Source of the DNA: JAXGPF01 sp964463985
GTDB taxonomy: Bacteria > Verrucomicrobiota > Kiritimatiellia > JAAZAB01
Reading direction: 5' to 3'
DNA: 64,000 nt
Assembly: GCA_964463985.1 (NCBI GenBank)
Contig: CAYXEK010000009.1
Location: forward strand, 1 to 64,000
A model generated the notes under the pieces. The model made no database searches. It was not told where the DNA came from and saw only the letters and a program-made list of their open reading frames with translations. Below, one piece after another: positions 33,629 to 41,348 of the stretch. The stretch's first letter is position 1. The number at the start of each line of letters is the position of its first letter. The position numbers and the translations under genes are program-made.

Positions 33629-36004
33629 TCAGCCCCCGGCGGGCCATTCCAGCTTCAAGAGCCGCGCGGCATTTTCACCGTAAACCTTGCGCAGCACATC
33701 GTCGGGTAAGTTCAAGCCGTAAATATTGAACGCATGGTCAAACTCGTTCGCCGGAAACCATTCGTCGTCGGTTTCCAGGAATTGGAACCAGCGGCAGTAT
33801 CCGTCATACTGGTTGGGGCAGGAATAATCCGTCCCCCACAGAATCCGGCCGGCATGGCGCATGAACAGCTCGCGGGCGCTGACCGGCTGGCGCCCCAGTT
33901 CAAACAACCGGGCGGCGGTATCCACGTACACGTTGGGACATTTGTCGAGCAGCGCCCCGCATGCCGGTAAATCGGCCTCGCATGCCGCCAAGTGGGCGAA
34001 AATAAAGGTTGTGGCAGGCTGGGCCAGCGCCAACTGTTCCTGCTCACGCAGCAGCGCGGCATGTGAAGGATATCCCGGCGCGCCCCACCGCCAGTTCAGC
34101 GCGGCGTCATCCAGGGCGCGCAATTCCGCATAATTGCCGGCGATGGGCCGGAAACTGCGCAGCGGATCGGCAATATGATAGAGCACCGGCAAGTTCCGCT
34201 CGGCGGCCGCCCGCCAGACCGGCGCCAGGCGCGAATCTGTCGGCGCCACCAGGTTGCCGCGGCTATCGCGGTAAACCAGGCCCAATTCCTTGAAAATTTT
34301 CAAGCCGCGGGCGCCGGCCTGGATATCCTGGTCCAGTTTGCGGCAAACGTAATCCTTCCAGTCCGGCGCATCCAGCCGGCGGAAATCCAACCCGCCGAAA
34401 ATCAGGATCCGATCGCGCACCGGCGGCGGCAACCGATAAGGCTCCAGGGCCGCCGTGCGCAGGGAATCGCCGATCAGGTTTACGCCATAGCGGACATTGG
34501 CGGCATCCATGGCCGCCAGGGCGGCGGCCGGATCAAAGCGGTGGCCGCTGTAATGCATGTGAAAATCAATGGCCGGGAAACGCGCGGCCGGCACGGGATG
34601 ATGCTCCGGAGCGCGCCGCATGAAAAGCACCCCGGCGGGCGCCGCGGCAGCCGGACGGACGGCGCCCGCGGCGCCGGTCAATCCCGCCGCCTCGGAATCA
34701 AACAAGCCGCGCAGCAGCAAACCCGACCAACCCTGGAGGCGATTGATGGCGACATCGCCGAACATGGAAGTTTTAACTTCATAACCGCCCTGTTTGAGCG
34801 CATCCACAGTGGGAAAATAGCCGGCATCGTCGTTGGCGTACCCCACCAGGAATGTATTGGCGAAGGGCGAACGGGCCTTGATGGCCGCGCCGATCTCGTT
34901 GAACACCTCGCCCGGCAGTCCCAGGAAAACCGCATCGCCGACCACGATCCCCTGCAATTCCGTGGTCAATTCGCCGTTGGGCAGTTTAAACCGGCGTTGC
35001 GCGTAATTCCGTTCGCAACCGGCGTAAACGGCTTCCAGGCGCAGGCGGTCAATTTCCGCCTGATCTGCGCCGCAATCCCGCGCGGACTGCAGTTTTTCCA
35101 GGGCCGCGGCGTAAATGCGCTGCGCGGCGGCCGGCAGCATCCCGTCGCGCACCGGCAGGCGCAGGGGCAGGTTGCCGCCGCGCACGTTGAACTCGCCGCG
35201 CGGCTGAATGGCATGGACGAGGCGGACGGCTTCATCGCCGATAATCGCGCCGATCCGGGCGGAGCGCTCGAAAGTCCGGTTGGGTATGGGGCGGCCCAGG
35301 GCGCTGTCTTCCGCGGAGTAGCCGCCCGGATTAATGTCCCCGCAGGCGCCGTTAAGAAACAACACCACGGGACGGTCGGGCAGACCGGCGCGCACGCGGG
35401 CGCAGACCTGGCCGGGATAATCGGCGGTGTAAAGCAGGTTTTTTAAATCCAGGGTGGTGGCGTGGCAGGCATGATTGACAATGACGCCCATGGTTTTGCC
35501 CGTGCGGGCATCGTCCAGCCGCATGACGTTGACCGCGCGGTCAACCGGACCATTGACCGGATCGCGCCGGTTGCCGCCGACCCCGGCGACCGCGCCGGCT
35601 GCGGCACCCACCAGTGCCGGGCGGCGGGCCACATCGGCCATCATGATAACTTCGGCCAGCCGTTCTTCCAATTCCTTCCGCCAGCGCTGATTCAACTCGT
35701 TGTCGCAGTCCAAGCTCGGCCCGGAGTGGGTATGCGTAGCGGCCAGCATCAGGCGCTCGGGCCGGATGGCGTTATGTGTGGCGCGCTGGCGCACGGCCGC
35801 GACAATTTCCGCGTCCAATTCGCACACGTCCACCACGCAAACGGCGCTTTTCCGGCCGTTGCGGCAATCGAACACCGCCGCCCGGGCGTACAGTTCGTCG
35901 TGTGTCCCCGTCGCCGGGCCGGCGCGTTCCGCAAAACCGGCCATTTTCAGCCCCGGCGGGGGAGTAATCACAATCTCGGCCACTCCGGCAAGAAACTCGT
36001 TCAT
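33629..36004 (-). CDS. neutral ceramidase-like domain fused to an amidohydrolase domain
   Basis: ATG 36004 follows AGGAGCG. The 791-residue protein has two halves. Residues 1-~430 match the N-terminal domain of the neutral/alkaline non-lysosomal ceramidase family: AEIVITPPPG, LMLAATHTHSGP (zinc HxH), VIVNHACHATTL and FLNGACGDINPGG. Residues ~470-791 match amidohydrolase family 2 (metal-dependent TIM barrel): IDFHMHYSGH, GARGLKIFKELG, LYHIADP, FIFAHLAACE, YVDTAARL and ILWGTDYSCP. Both metal sites look complete. There is no signal peptide, so it would act in the cytoplasm. The start is 18 bases after the stop of the UbiA gene, so it continues the thrS operon. Confidence 0.85.
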   Translation of the reverse strand: MNEFLAGVAEIVITPPPGLKMAGFAERAGPATGTHDELYARAAVFDCRNGRKSAVCVVDVCELDAEIVAAVRQRATHNAIRPERLMLAATHTHSGPSLDCDNELNQRWRKELEERLAEVIMMADVARRPALVGAAAGAVAGVGGNRRDPVNGPVDRAVNVMRLDDARTGKTMGVIVNHACHATTLDLKNLLYTADYPGQVCARVRAGLPDRPVVLFLNGACGDINPGGYSAEDSALGRPIPNRTFERSARIGAIIGDEAVRLVHAIQPRGEFNVRGGNLPLRLPVRDGMLPAAAQRIYAAALEKLQSARDCGADQAEIDRLRLEAVYAGCERNYAQRRFKLPNGELTTELQGIVVGDAVFLGLPGEVFNEIGAAIKARSPFANTFLVGYANDDAGYFPTVDALKQGGYEVKTSMFGDVAINRLQGWSGLLLRGLFDSEAAGLTGAAGAVRPAAAAPAGVLFMRRAPEHHPVPAARFPAIDFHMHYSGHRFDPAAALAAMDAANVRYGVNLIGDSLRTAALEPYRLPPPVRDRILIFGGLDFRRLDAPDWKDYVCRKLDQDIQAGARGLKIFKELGLVYRDSRGNLVAPTDSRLAPVWRAAAERNLPVLYHIADPLRSFRPIAGNYAELRALDDAALNWRWGAPGYPSHAALLREQEQLALAQPATTFIFAHLAACEADLPACGALLDKCPNVYVDTAARLFELGRQPVSARELFMRHAGRILWGTDYSCPNQYDGYCRWFQFLETDDEWFPANEFDHAFNIYGLNLPDDVLRKVYGENAARLLKLEWPAGG

Positions 36005-36022
36005 ATTTACGCTCCTGGTTAA

Positions 36023-36985
36023 TTACGGCTGCATTTCAAGGGCATGGCGCACCACCTTGTGGGCGAAGGTGCTGTGAAAAACCTGGCGGAACTCCGGCCA
36101 GTCCAGGAACAGCAAGAGCGTGCACGCGCCGAAAGACGCCAGCACCAGCAGCATCAGCTTGCGCGCGCGGAACAGTTTTTCCGGGTATTGCACGGGACTC
36201 CGCGGCTTATAGGACAGGTGCAGGTAATAGGCCATGGTATAGGCCAGCGGCAACGCGGCGAGGATGAGTTCAAAATGGTAGCGCGCAATGAAAAATCCGC
36301 CGTTCAAGGCAAACATGGTGGCGTAAAAAAACATGCTTACCAACAGGTTCTCCTCCGTGTAATATCCGAAGGATCTCCGGTAACGCGCCGCGCGCGCCGG
36401 ATCCGCCAGGCTGCGGTATTCCGCAAACCTCTTGGCGGCCATCAGAAACGCGCCGAACATCCAGTAAGCCAGCGCCAACGACAGCGGCGGCGGGGCGGCC
36501 AGCCCCGTGCTGAACCAGCCAAGCGCCAGGCGGATGGGGTTGTTCAGCGATTCGCTCAGCACATCGGCGTACGGCAGGTCTTTCAGGCGTATGGGACGGA
36601 GATTGTATAGAATCCCCATGATCCACAGCGCCAGGCCGGCCCCGCCGAACCCCGGGTTCATCCGCCAAGCCAGGCCCAGGCCGGCCGCGCTGAGCGCGGC
36701 CCAGAGGAACCAGCATACCGGAACGCCGGCCTGGCCGCTCGGGATGGGGCGGCGGCATTTTTCCGGGTGGTGCAAATCCGTCGGCGCATCCAGGATTTCA
36801 TTGAAAACGTAATTGGCGGAAGCGATGAGGCAGGCGATGGCCAAGCCCCAGAGCACCCTTGCCCAGACGCCGGGCGCCAGTAGCGACGGCTGGAAAAACA
36901 GCGCCAGCGCCACCCCGGGCAGCATGAAGATGTTTTTGAACCAATGATCCGGACGCGCTACGCTCACATATGGCAGAATTTTCAT
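36023..36985 (-). CDS. UbiA-family prenyltransferase, resembling decaprenyl-phosphate phosphoribosyltransferase
   Basis: A 320-residue integral membrane protein with eight or nine hydrophobic helices. The start (VARPDHWFKNIFMLPG) and the first Asp-rich motif NYVFNEILDAPTD followed by HPEKCRRPIPSG match the UbiA superfamily. The segment AAKRFAEYRSLAD and RRSFGYYTEENLL matches the DPPR-synthase subgroup, which joins polyprenyl phosphate to PRPP rather than to an aromatic ring. That substrate is inferred. It lies 15 bases after infC, so it sits in the thrS-infC transcript where rpmI-rplT would be in other bacteria. Confidence 0.82.
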   Translation of the reverse strand: MKILPYVSVARPDHWFKNIFMLPGVALALFFQPSLLAPGVWARVLWGLAIACLIASANYVFNEILDAPTDLHHPEKCRRPIPSGQAGVPVCWFLWAALSAAGLGLAWRMNPGFGGAGLALWIMGILYNLRPIRLKDLPYADVLSESLNNPIRLALGWFSTGLAAPPPLSLALAYWMFGAFLMAAKRFAEYRSLADPARAARYRRSFGYYTEENLLVSMFFYATMFALNGGFFIARYHFELILAALPLAYTMAYYLHLSYKPRSPVQYPEKLFRARKLMLLVLASFGACTLLLFLDWPEFRQVFHSTFAHKVVRHALEMQP

Positions 36986-37000
36986 GCCGTCACGGGCGTA

Positions 37001-37579
37001 TCAGACGCCGGGCCGGCCGGCGGATGGAGAAGAGGCCGCCGGCGCGGCAGGGCCACCTTCCGCCTTGCCGGCTTTTTGCGGCTTGAGCAGCATGATCAGA
37101 TTATGTCCGAACAGTTTCGCCGGCGACTCGGCAACGCCGACTTTCTCGCAATCGCGCAGCAGCCGTTCGAACAGGGCGTAACCCAGGTCCCGGTGTTCGT
37201 TTTCACGCCCGCGGAACATCAGGGAAGTTTTGACGCGCTGGCCTTTCTGCAGAAAATCCGTGATATGGCTCAGCTTGGTGGTGTAATCATGTTCTTCCAC
37301 GTTCAGGTGGAATTTGATCTCTTTCACCACCGCCGTATTCTGATGTTTGCGCGCCAGCTTGTTCTTCCGGCTTTCCTCGTAACGGTACTTGCCGAAATTC
37401 ATGATGCGGCATACCGGCGGCTGGGCGTTGGGCGAAATTTCCACCAGATCCATGCCCCGGCTTTCCGCCAGGCGCAGGGCTTCGGAAGTTGAAAGCACGC
37501 CGATCTGTTCGCCGGTATCGGAGATGCAACGAACCTGCGGAACGCGAATCCGATGATTGACTCTGATTGTAGTGCGAAT
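37001..37579 (-). CDS. infC: translation initiation factor IF-3 with an AUU start codon
   Basis: IF-3 keeps 30S subunits free and checks start codons. The full family N-terminus (RVNHRIRVPQVRCIS, then DTGEQIGVLSTSEAL) is encoded upstream of the first ATG/GTG/TTG in frame, which is only the GTG at 37498. Between the thrS stop (37597-37595) and this region there is no ordinary start codon. GGAGG (37590-37586) is followed by ATT ATT at 37582 and 37579; the second has the better spacing (six bases) and is chosen. AUU is the known autoregulated start of infC in E. coli. The product has 192 residues, with a Gly/Ala/Pro tail after the C-terminal domain. Confidence 0.9.
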   Translation of the reverse strand: MRTTIRVNHRIRVPQVRCISDTGEQIGVLSTSEALRLAESRGMDLVEISPNAQPPVCRIMNFGKYRYEESRKNKLARKHQNTAVVKEIKFHLNVEEHDYTTKLSHITDFLQKGQRVKTSLMFRGRENEHRDLGYALFERLLRDCEKVGVAESPAKLFGHNLIMLLKPQKAGKAEGGPAAPAASSPSAGRPGV

Positions 37580-37594
37580 AATCTGCCTCCCTGG

Positions 37595-39310
37595 TTAGTA
37601 TTCCGGCGCGGCGGATTCCCGCGCCAATTTCTCACGGAATGCCGCCAGCGGGCAAGCGCCTTCGTCGCCCGCCGCGCGGCTGCGCACGGACACCTGGCCG
37701 GCGGCGGCCTCGCGCGGGCCGATCACCAGCATGTAGGGTATCTTGTCCAGCTGGGCATTGCGAATTTTTGCGCCGATTTTTCCGGCGCTGGAGTCCACCG
37801 CCGCCCGCGCGCCCGCGGCCAGCAAATCGTCCGCGACCCCGCGGGCGTAATCCAGCTGCTGGTCGGTTAAAGGCAGCACGCGCACCTGTTCCGGCGCCAG
37901 CCAGAGCGGGAAAGCGCCCTTGTAATGTTCCGTTAAAATTCCGAAAAACCGCTCCAGGCTGCCGAGCAGCGCCCGGTGCACCATGTATGGCCGGTGTTCC
38001 TTCCCGTCCTCGGCGATGTAAGACATGTCAAACCGCTCGGGCAGGTTGAAATCGAACTGCACGGTGCTCAACTGCCAGGCGCGGCCGATGGCATCCTGGA
38101 TTTTCAAGTCCACCTTGGGCCCGTAAAACGCGCCGCCGCCTTCATCCCGCTGGTAATCCACCTGCAATTCCCGCAGCGCCTGCTCCAGCGCCGCCGTGGC
38201 CTGCGCCCAGTTTTCCGGCGCGCCGACGGCCTTGGCCGGCCGGGTGGCCAGGTAGGCGGAAATTTCGGTGAAACCGAAGGCGCGCAGAATGCGCATGGCA
38301 AAGTCCACGGTGCGCTTGATTTCCGCCGCCATCTGGCCGGGCGTGCAGAAGATATGCGCATCATCCTGGGTGAAACCGCGCACCCGCAGCAGGCCGTGCA
38401 ACACCCCGGCCTTCTCGTAGCGGTAAACCGTCCCCAATTCGGCCCAACGCAAAGGCAATTCGCGGTAGGAACGCCTGGCGGATTTGTACACCTGGATGTG
38501 GAACGGGCAATTCATCGGTTTCAGGTAATAGGCGGCGTTGTCAATTTCCATCGCCGCGTACATGCTTTCGCGGTAGAAATCCAGATGCCCGGAAGTTTCC
38601 CACAGGTTGGCCCGGCCGATGTGCGGAGTGTAAAGCAATTCGTAACCGCCGCGCAAATGCGCCTGCCGCCAGAAATCCTCGATCAAGACGCGGATGCGCG
38701 CGCCGCGGGGATGCCAATGAATGAGGCCCGGGCCAACCAGTTCCTGCACGCTGAACAAATCCAGTTCCCGCCCGAGCTTGCGGTGATCGCGCTGCTTGGC
38801 CTCTTCCAGGCGCTGCAGGATGACCTGGAGGGCGGCGGCATCGGCGGCGGCCGTGCCGTAAACCCGCTGGAGCATGGGATTGGTTTCCAGGCCGCGGTAG
38901 TAGGACCCGGCCACCGTCAACAGTTTGAAGGCCTTGATCTGCCCGGACCGCTCCACGTGGGGCCCGCGGCAGAGATCAGGGAAATCCCCGCAGCGGTAAA
39001 AGGTGATGTTTTCCCCGTCCGGTATGTCCGCCAACCGTTCCAGCTTGTAAGGCTGGTCCCGCAGCATTTCCTCGGCCTGCCGGCGGGTCACCTCCAGGCG
39101 CTCAAACGGCAGGTCCTCGGCAATGATGCGGGCCATCTCCGCCTCAATGGCCGGGAAATCCTCCGGGGTCAACCGGTGTTCCAGATCGAAATCGTAATAA
39201 AAACCATCGTCCGTGGCCGGGCCGATATCCAGGCGGACTTTGCCGAACAACCGGCACACCGCCGCCGCCATTATATGCGCCGCGCTATGGCGCATTGTTT
39301 CCAGTTCCAA
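37595..39310 (-). CDS. thrS: threonyl-tRNA synthetase, short form without TGS domain, TTG start
   Basis: ThrS charges tRNA-Thr. The TTG at 39310 is chosen because GGGGAGGGG precedes it at six bases; ATG 39295 is too far. The 571-residue product begins directly with the editing domain (MRHSAAHIMAAAV; later CRGPHVERSG), so the N-terminal ~60-residue TGS domain of the usual enzyme is absent. The catalytic core has NCPFHIQVYKS, class II motif 2 (RYEKAGVLHGLLRVRGFTQ, two pieces), motif 3 (HRALLGSLERFFG) and the anticodon-binding C-terminus (GAKIRNAQLDKIPYM). Its stop is 16 bases before the infC AUU, reproducing the classic thrS-infC pair. Confidence 0.95.
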   Translation of the reverse strand: MELETMRHSAAHIMAAAVCRLFGKVRLDIGPATDDGFYYDFDLEHRLTPEDFPAIEAEMARIIAEDLPFERLEVTRRQAEEMLRDQPYKLERLADIPDGENITFYRCGDFPDLCRGPHVERSGQIKAFKLLTVAGSYYRGLETNPMLQRVYGTAAADAAALQVILQRLEEAKQRDHRKLGRELDLFSVQELVGPGLIHWHPRGARIRVLIEDFWRQAHLRGGYELLYTPHIGRANLWETSGHLDFYRESMYAAMEIDNAAYYLKPMNCPFHIQVYKSARRSYRELPLRWAELGTVYRYEKAGVLHGLLRVRGFTQDDAHIFCTPGQMAAEIKRTVDFAMRILRAFGFTEISAYLATRPAKAVGAPENWAQATAALEQALRELQVDYQRDEGGGAFYGPKVDLKIQDAIGRAWQLSTVQFDFNLPERFDMSYIAEDGKEHRPYMVHRALLGSLERFFGILTEHYKGAFPLWLAPEQVRVLPLTDQQLDYARGVADDLLAAGARAAVDSSAGKIGAKIRNAQLDKIPYMLVIGPREAAAGQVSVRSRAAGDEGACPLAAFREKLARESAAPEY

Positions 39311-39370
39311 GATATGCCCCTCCCCGACTTGTGCAGCCGTTACCGGCCTGTTTTTATATACTGGCTTATA

Positions 39371-39399
39371 AATCTAGCTTTTTTCCCCGTTCTTGTCAA
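39371..39399 (-). promoter_or_regulatory. consensus-type promoter for thrS-infC
   Basis: Read on the minus strand, TTGACA (39399-39394) and TAGATT (39376-39371) with a 17-nt spacer. The -35 is a perfect sigma-70 match. Transcription would start near 39364 and leave a leader of about 54 bases before the TTG at 39310. No T-box-like leader fits in that length. Confidence 0.6.
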
Positions 39400-39463
39400 T
39401 CTTCGGCGCGCGCCCCGCCGGCCGGCAGGCCCGCATCTTTGCGCTTTATTTTCCGCAACCTTG

Positions 39464-39485
39464 TGTTATGCTTGGTTAAACCAAG
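39464..39485 (+). promoter_or_regulatory. extended -10 with overlapping palindrome ahead of nrdR
   Basis: TGTTATGCT (39464-39472) is an extended -10. The perfect palindrome CTTGGTTAAACCAAG (39471-39485) overlaps its end and the expected transcription start near 39479. No good -35 is seen. The palindrome does not match the published NrdR box, so it would bind another factor, or act as a small hairpin at the 5' end of the mRNA. Confidence 0.45.
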
Positions 39486-39520
39486 GCAAATAGCGCGAAT
39501 TTTGCCCCGGAGAGCTTGAT

Positions 39521-39976
39521 ATGCGATGCCCGAAATGCGGCCACCTGAACGACAAGGTCATAGACAGCCGCGCGGCGCGGGATGGCGCATCCATCCGGCG
39601 CCGGCGCATCTGCCTGCAATGCGGGCATCGGTTCACGACTTACGAGGAAATCATCAAGGCCAGTTTGCGCGTGTTGAAAAGGGATGGCCGCTCGGAAGAG
39701 TTCGACCGGCAAAAACTGCTGAGCGGCATCGCGCGCGCCTGCCAGAAACGCTCGGTGACCATGGAACAAATGGAAGAAATGGTGAATTCCATCATCAATG
39801 AACTGGACAGCGAATACGACCGCGATGTGCCCAGTACGGCCATCGGCGAAAAAGTCATGGAGCGCCTGGAAAACCTGGACGAAGTGGCCTACGTCCGTTT
39901 CGCCTCGGTTTACCGCCAGTTCAAGGATGTCAATCAATTCCTCACCGAAATCAGGGGATTAATCAGCCGCGAATGA
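39521..39976 (+). CDS. nrdR: transcriptional repressor NrdR
   Basis: NrdR represses ribonucleotide reductase genes and senses ATP/dATP. The 151-residue protein has the N-terminal zinc ribbon (MRCPKCG and CLQCGHRFTTYE) and an ATP-cone (VLKRDGRSEEFDRQKL to AYVRFASVYRQFKD). All four zinc Cys are present. It is the first gene of a run that continues through an unknown protein, an amidase and the rib genes; nrdR beside ribD or nusB is common in bacteria. The stop overlaps the next ATG (ATGA). Confidence 0.97.
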   Translation: MRCPKCGHLNDKVIDSRAARDGASIRRRRICLQCGHRFTTYEEIIKASLRVLKRDGRSEEFDRQKLLSGIARACQKRSVTMEQMEEMVNSIINELDSEYDRDVPSTAIGEKVMERLENLDEVAYVRFASVYRQFKDVNQFLTEIRGLISRE

Positions 39977-40683
39977 TCTGGAATTGTACAATACAACCGT
40001 CCGACCATCCGCTCGTAAAACATATTCATGCCGAATTGGCCGCCGCCGGAATCGCGGCGGCTGAAGGCGCCGCACCCGGCGCGGCGCGGCGGCAGGCTGC
40101 CGCGGCGGCGGTGGCGGCGTATCTGCGGCAGGAAGGCCGCACCGCCGTCGCCACGGAATACCTGCTGCTGCTTACGGCGCGCGCCTTGTGGGCGGTGGGC
40201 GAGGAACATGCCGCCCGCTGCCTGGTGCATGCCGGAGGACAGCCGCTGGGGTTTTCCCGGCATTATGCCGATGCCGCCTGCGCCGCCGGCATAGCCGCGG
40301 ATGATTGGGCGTCGTTTTTCGCTTCGCGGGCCGTGCGGCCGGCGGAGTTTCCCAGCCTGGGCAGGGGAACATTGTGGATTCTGGACATGGCCAGGCTGGC
40401 GCCCGGGCGGACTCCGGGACTGGAACTGGCCGTCCTGCGCGCCATGCAAGCCGCGCTGACGCGTTTAGCGCATGTCTGGGACGGCGCCGGCGGCAAAGGG
40501 TTGCTGGGGCTGAGCCGCCTGCGCCAGGCCGCCGGCTTGATTCTGGATGCGCCGCCTTCATCCCGCAAAGCGCGGCGGCTGGCGGCGGAACTTACCCGGC
40601 ATTGCTGGGCCTGGCTGGAAATTTTGAAAACCCGCCGCGGTTGGACCGCCCAGCCAGGACTGGTAAGCCTGGATTTGTATTAG
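39973..40683 (+). CDS. conserved-position protein of unknown function
   Basis: A 236-residue, Ala-rich, mainly helical protein. The start overlaps the nrdR stop, so translation is coupled, and codon use matches neighbours; both argue for a real gene. No signal peptide or membrane helix is seen, and no family is recognised. A stretch GGKGLLGLSRLRQAAGLIL looks like an amphipathic helix. One could compare it with proteins placed after nrdR in related genomes. Confidence 0.6.
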   Translation: MIWNCTIQPSDHPLVKHIHAELAAAGIAAAEGAAPGAARRQAAAAAVAAYLRQEGRTAVATEYLLLLTARALWAVGEEHAARCLVHAGGQPLGFSRHYADAACAAGIAADDWASFFASRAVRPAEFPSLGRGTLWILDMARLAPGRTPGLELAVLRAMQAALTRLAHVWDGAGGKGLLGLSRLRQAAGLILDAPPSSRKARRLAAELTRHCWAWLEILKTRRGWTAQPGLVSLDLY

Positions 40684-40694
40684 CGCGCAAGCAT

Positions 40695-41348
40695 ATGCAT
40701 GACGGCATTTCACATATTACGCGCGGCCGGCCGACCGGCCGGCGCTCATTCCTCAAAGCCGGCCTGGCGGCGGCCGCCTGGGCGGGCTGGCGCCGGCTGG
40801 CAGGGGCGAGTTTGCCGATGCCGCCCCCGGCTGATGCCGCCGCCCTGTTTCCCGGCGTGGAAGTCTTTCCCCGGCATGCCTGGACCTGGTTTGATCCGCG
40901 TCCGGCGTTGATGCGTCCGGCATACGATTACACACGCCTGACGGTGCACCATGCCGGCACCGGCGTCAACACCCATACCGCCTGGGATGACGCCGTGTGC
41001 GATCTCAACGGCATCCTGGAGGCGCACCTGCAAAACCGCTTCGGCGATATCGCTTATCACTTCATCATTGATTATGCCGGCCGCATCTGGGCCGGCCGGC
41101 CGCTGTGTTATATGGGCGCACATGTGTCCGGGTTCAATGAAAACAATCTCGGCATCATGCTGCTCGGCAATTTCGAAGAACAGCGCCCCGCGCCGGCACA
41201 GGTTCAATCGCTCTGCGCTTTGATCAAAGCCGCACAGAACACATGGCGCATTCCCGCCGCAGGAGTTTTCGGCCACCGGGATTTGGGGCGCAGTTTATGT
41301 CCCGGCGCAAATCTTTACCCGCTTCTGCCATACTGCACAACCGCATGA
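40695..41348 (+). CDS. Tat-exported N-acetylmuramoyl-L-alanine amidase (amidase_2/PGRP fold)
   Basis: ATG 40695 is chosen because it puts a twin-arginine signal (GRRSFLKAGLAAAAWAG) at the N-terminus; the frame is open further upstream over the previous gene. The mature domain reads LTVHHAGTG with a zinc His, then AYHFIIDYAGRIWAGRP, NENNLGIMLLGNFE and FGHRDLGRSLCPG, which gives the second His and the Cys zinc ligand. This is the peptidoglycan-recognition/type-2 amidase pattern, which cuts the lactyl-peptide bond of the cell wall. Length is 217 residues. Its stop overlaps the ribBA start (ATGA). Confidence 0.88.
   Translation: MHDGISHITRGRPTGRRSFLKAGLAAAAWAGWRRLAGASLPMPPPADAAALFPGVEVFPRHAWTWFDPRPALMRPAYDYTRLTVHHAGTGVNTHTAWDDAVCDLNGILEAHLQNRFGDIAYHFIIDYAGRIWAGRPLCYMGAHVSGFNENNLGIMLLGNFEEQRPAPAQVQSLCALIKAAQNTWRIPAAGVFGHRDLGRSLCPGANLYPLLPYCTTA

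Noticed and set aside
39310..39394. T-box in the thrS leader
   Set aside because: The leader from the candidate promoter is only about 54 bases, too short for a T-box.
37976..39493. 505-codon plus-strand frame
   Set aside because: Antisense of thrS; no family resemblance.
41300..41345. FMN riboswitch before ribBA
   Set aside because: ribBA overlaps the amidase gene, leaving no room, and no RFN-like sequence was seen.
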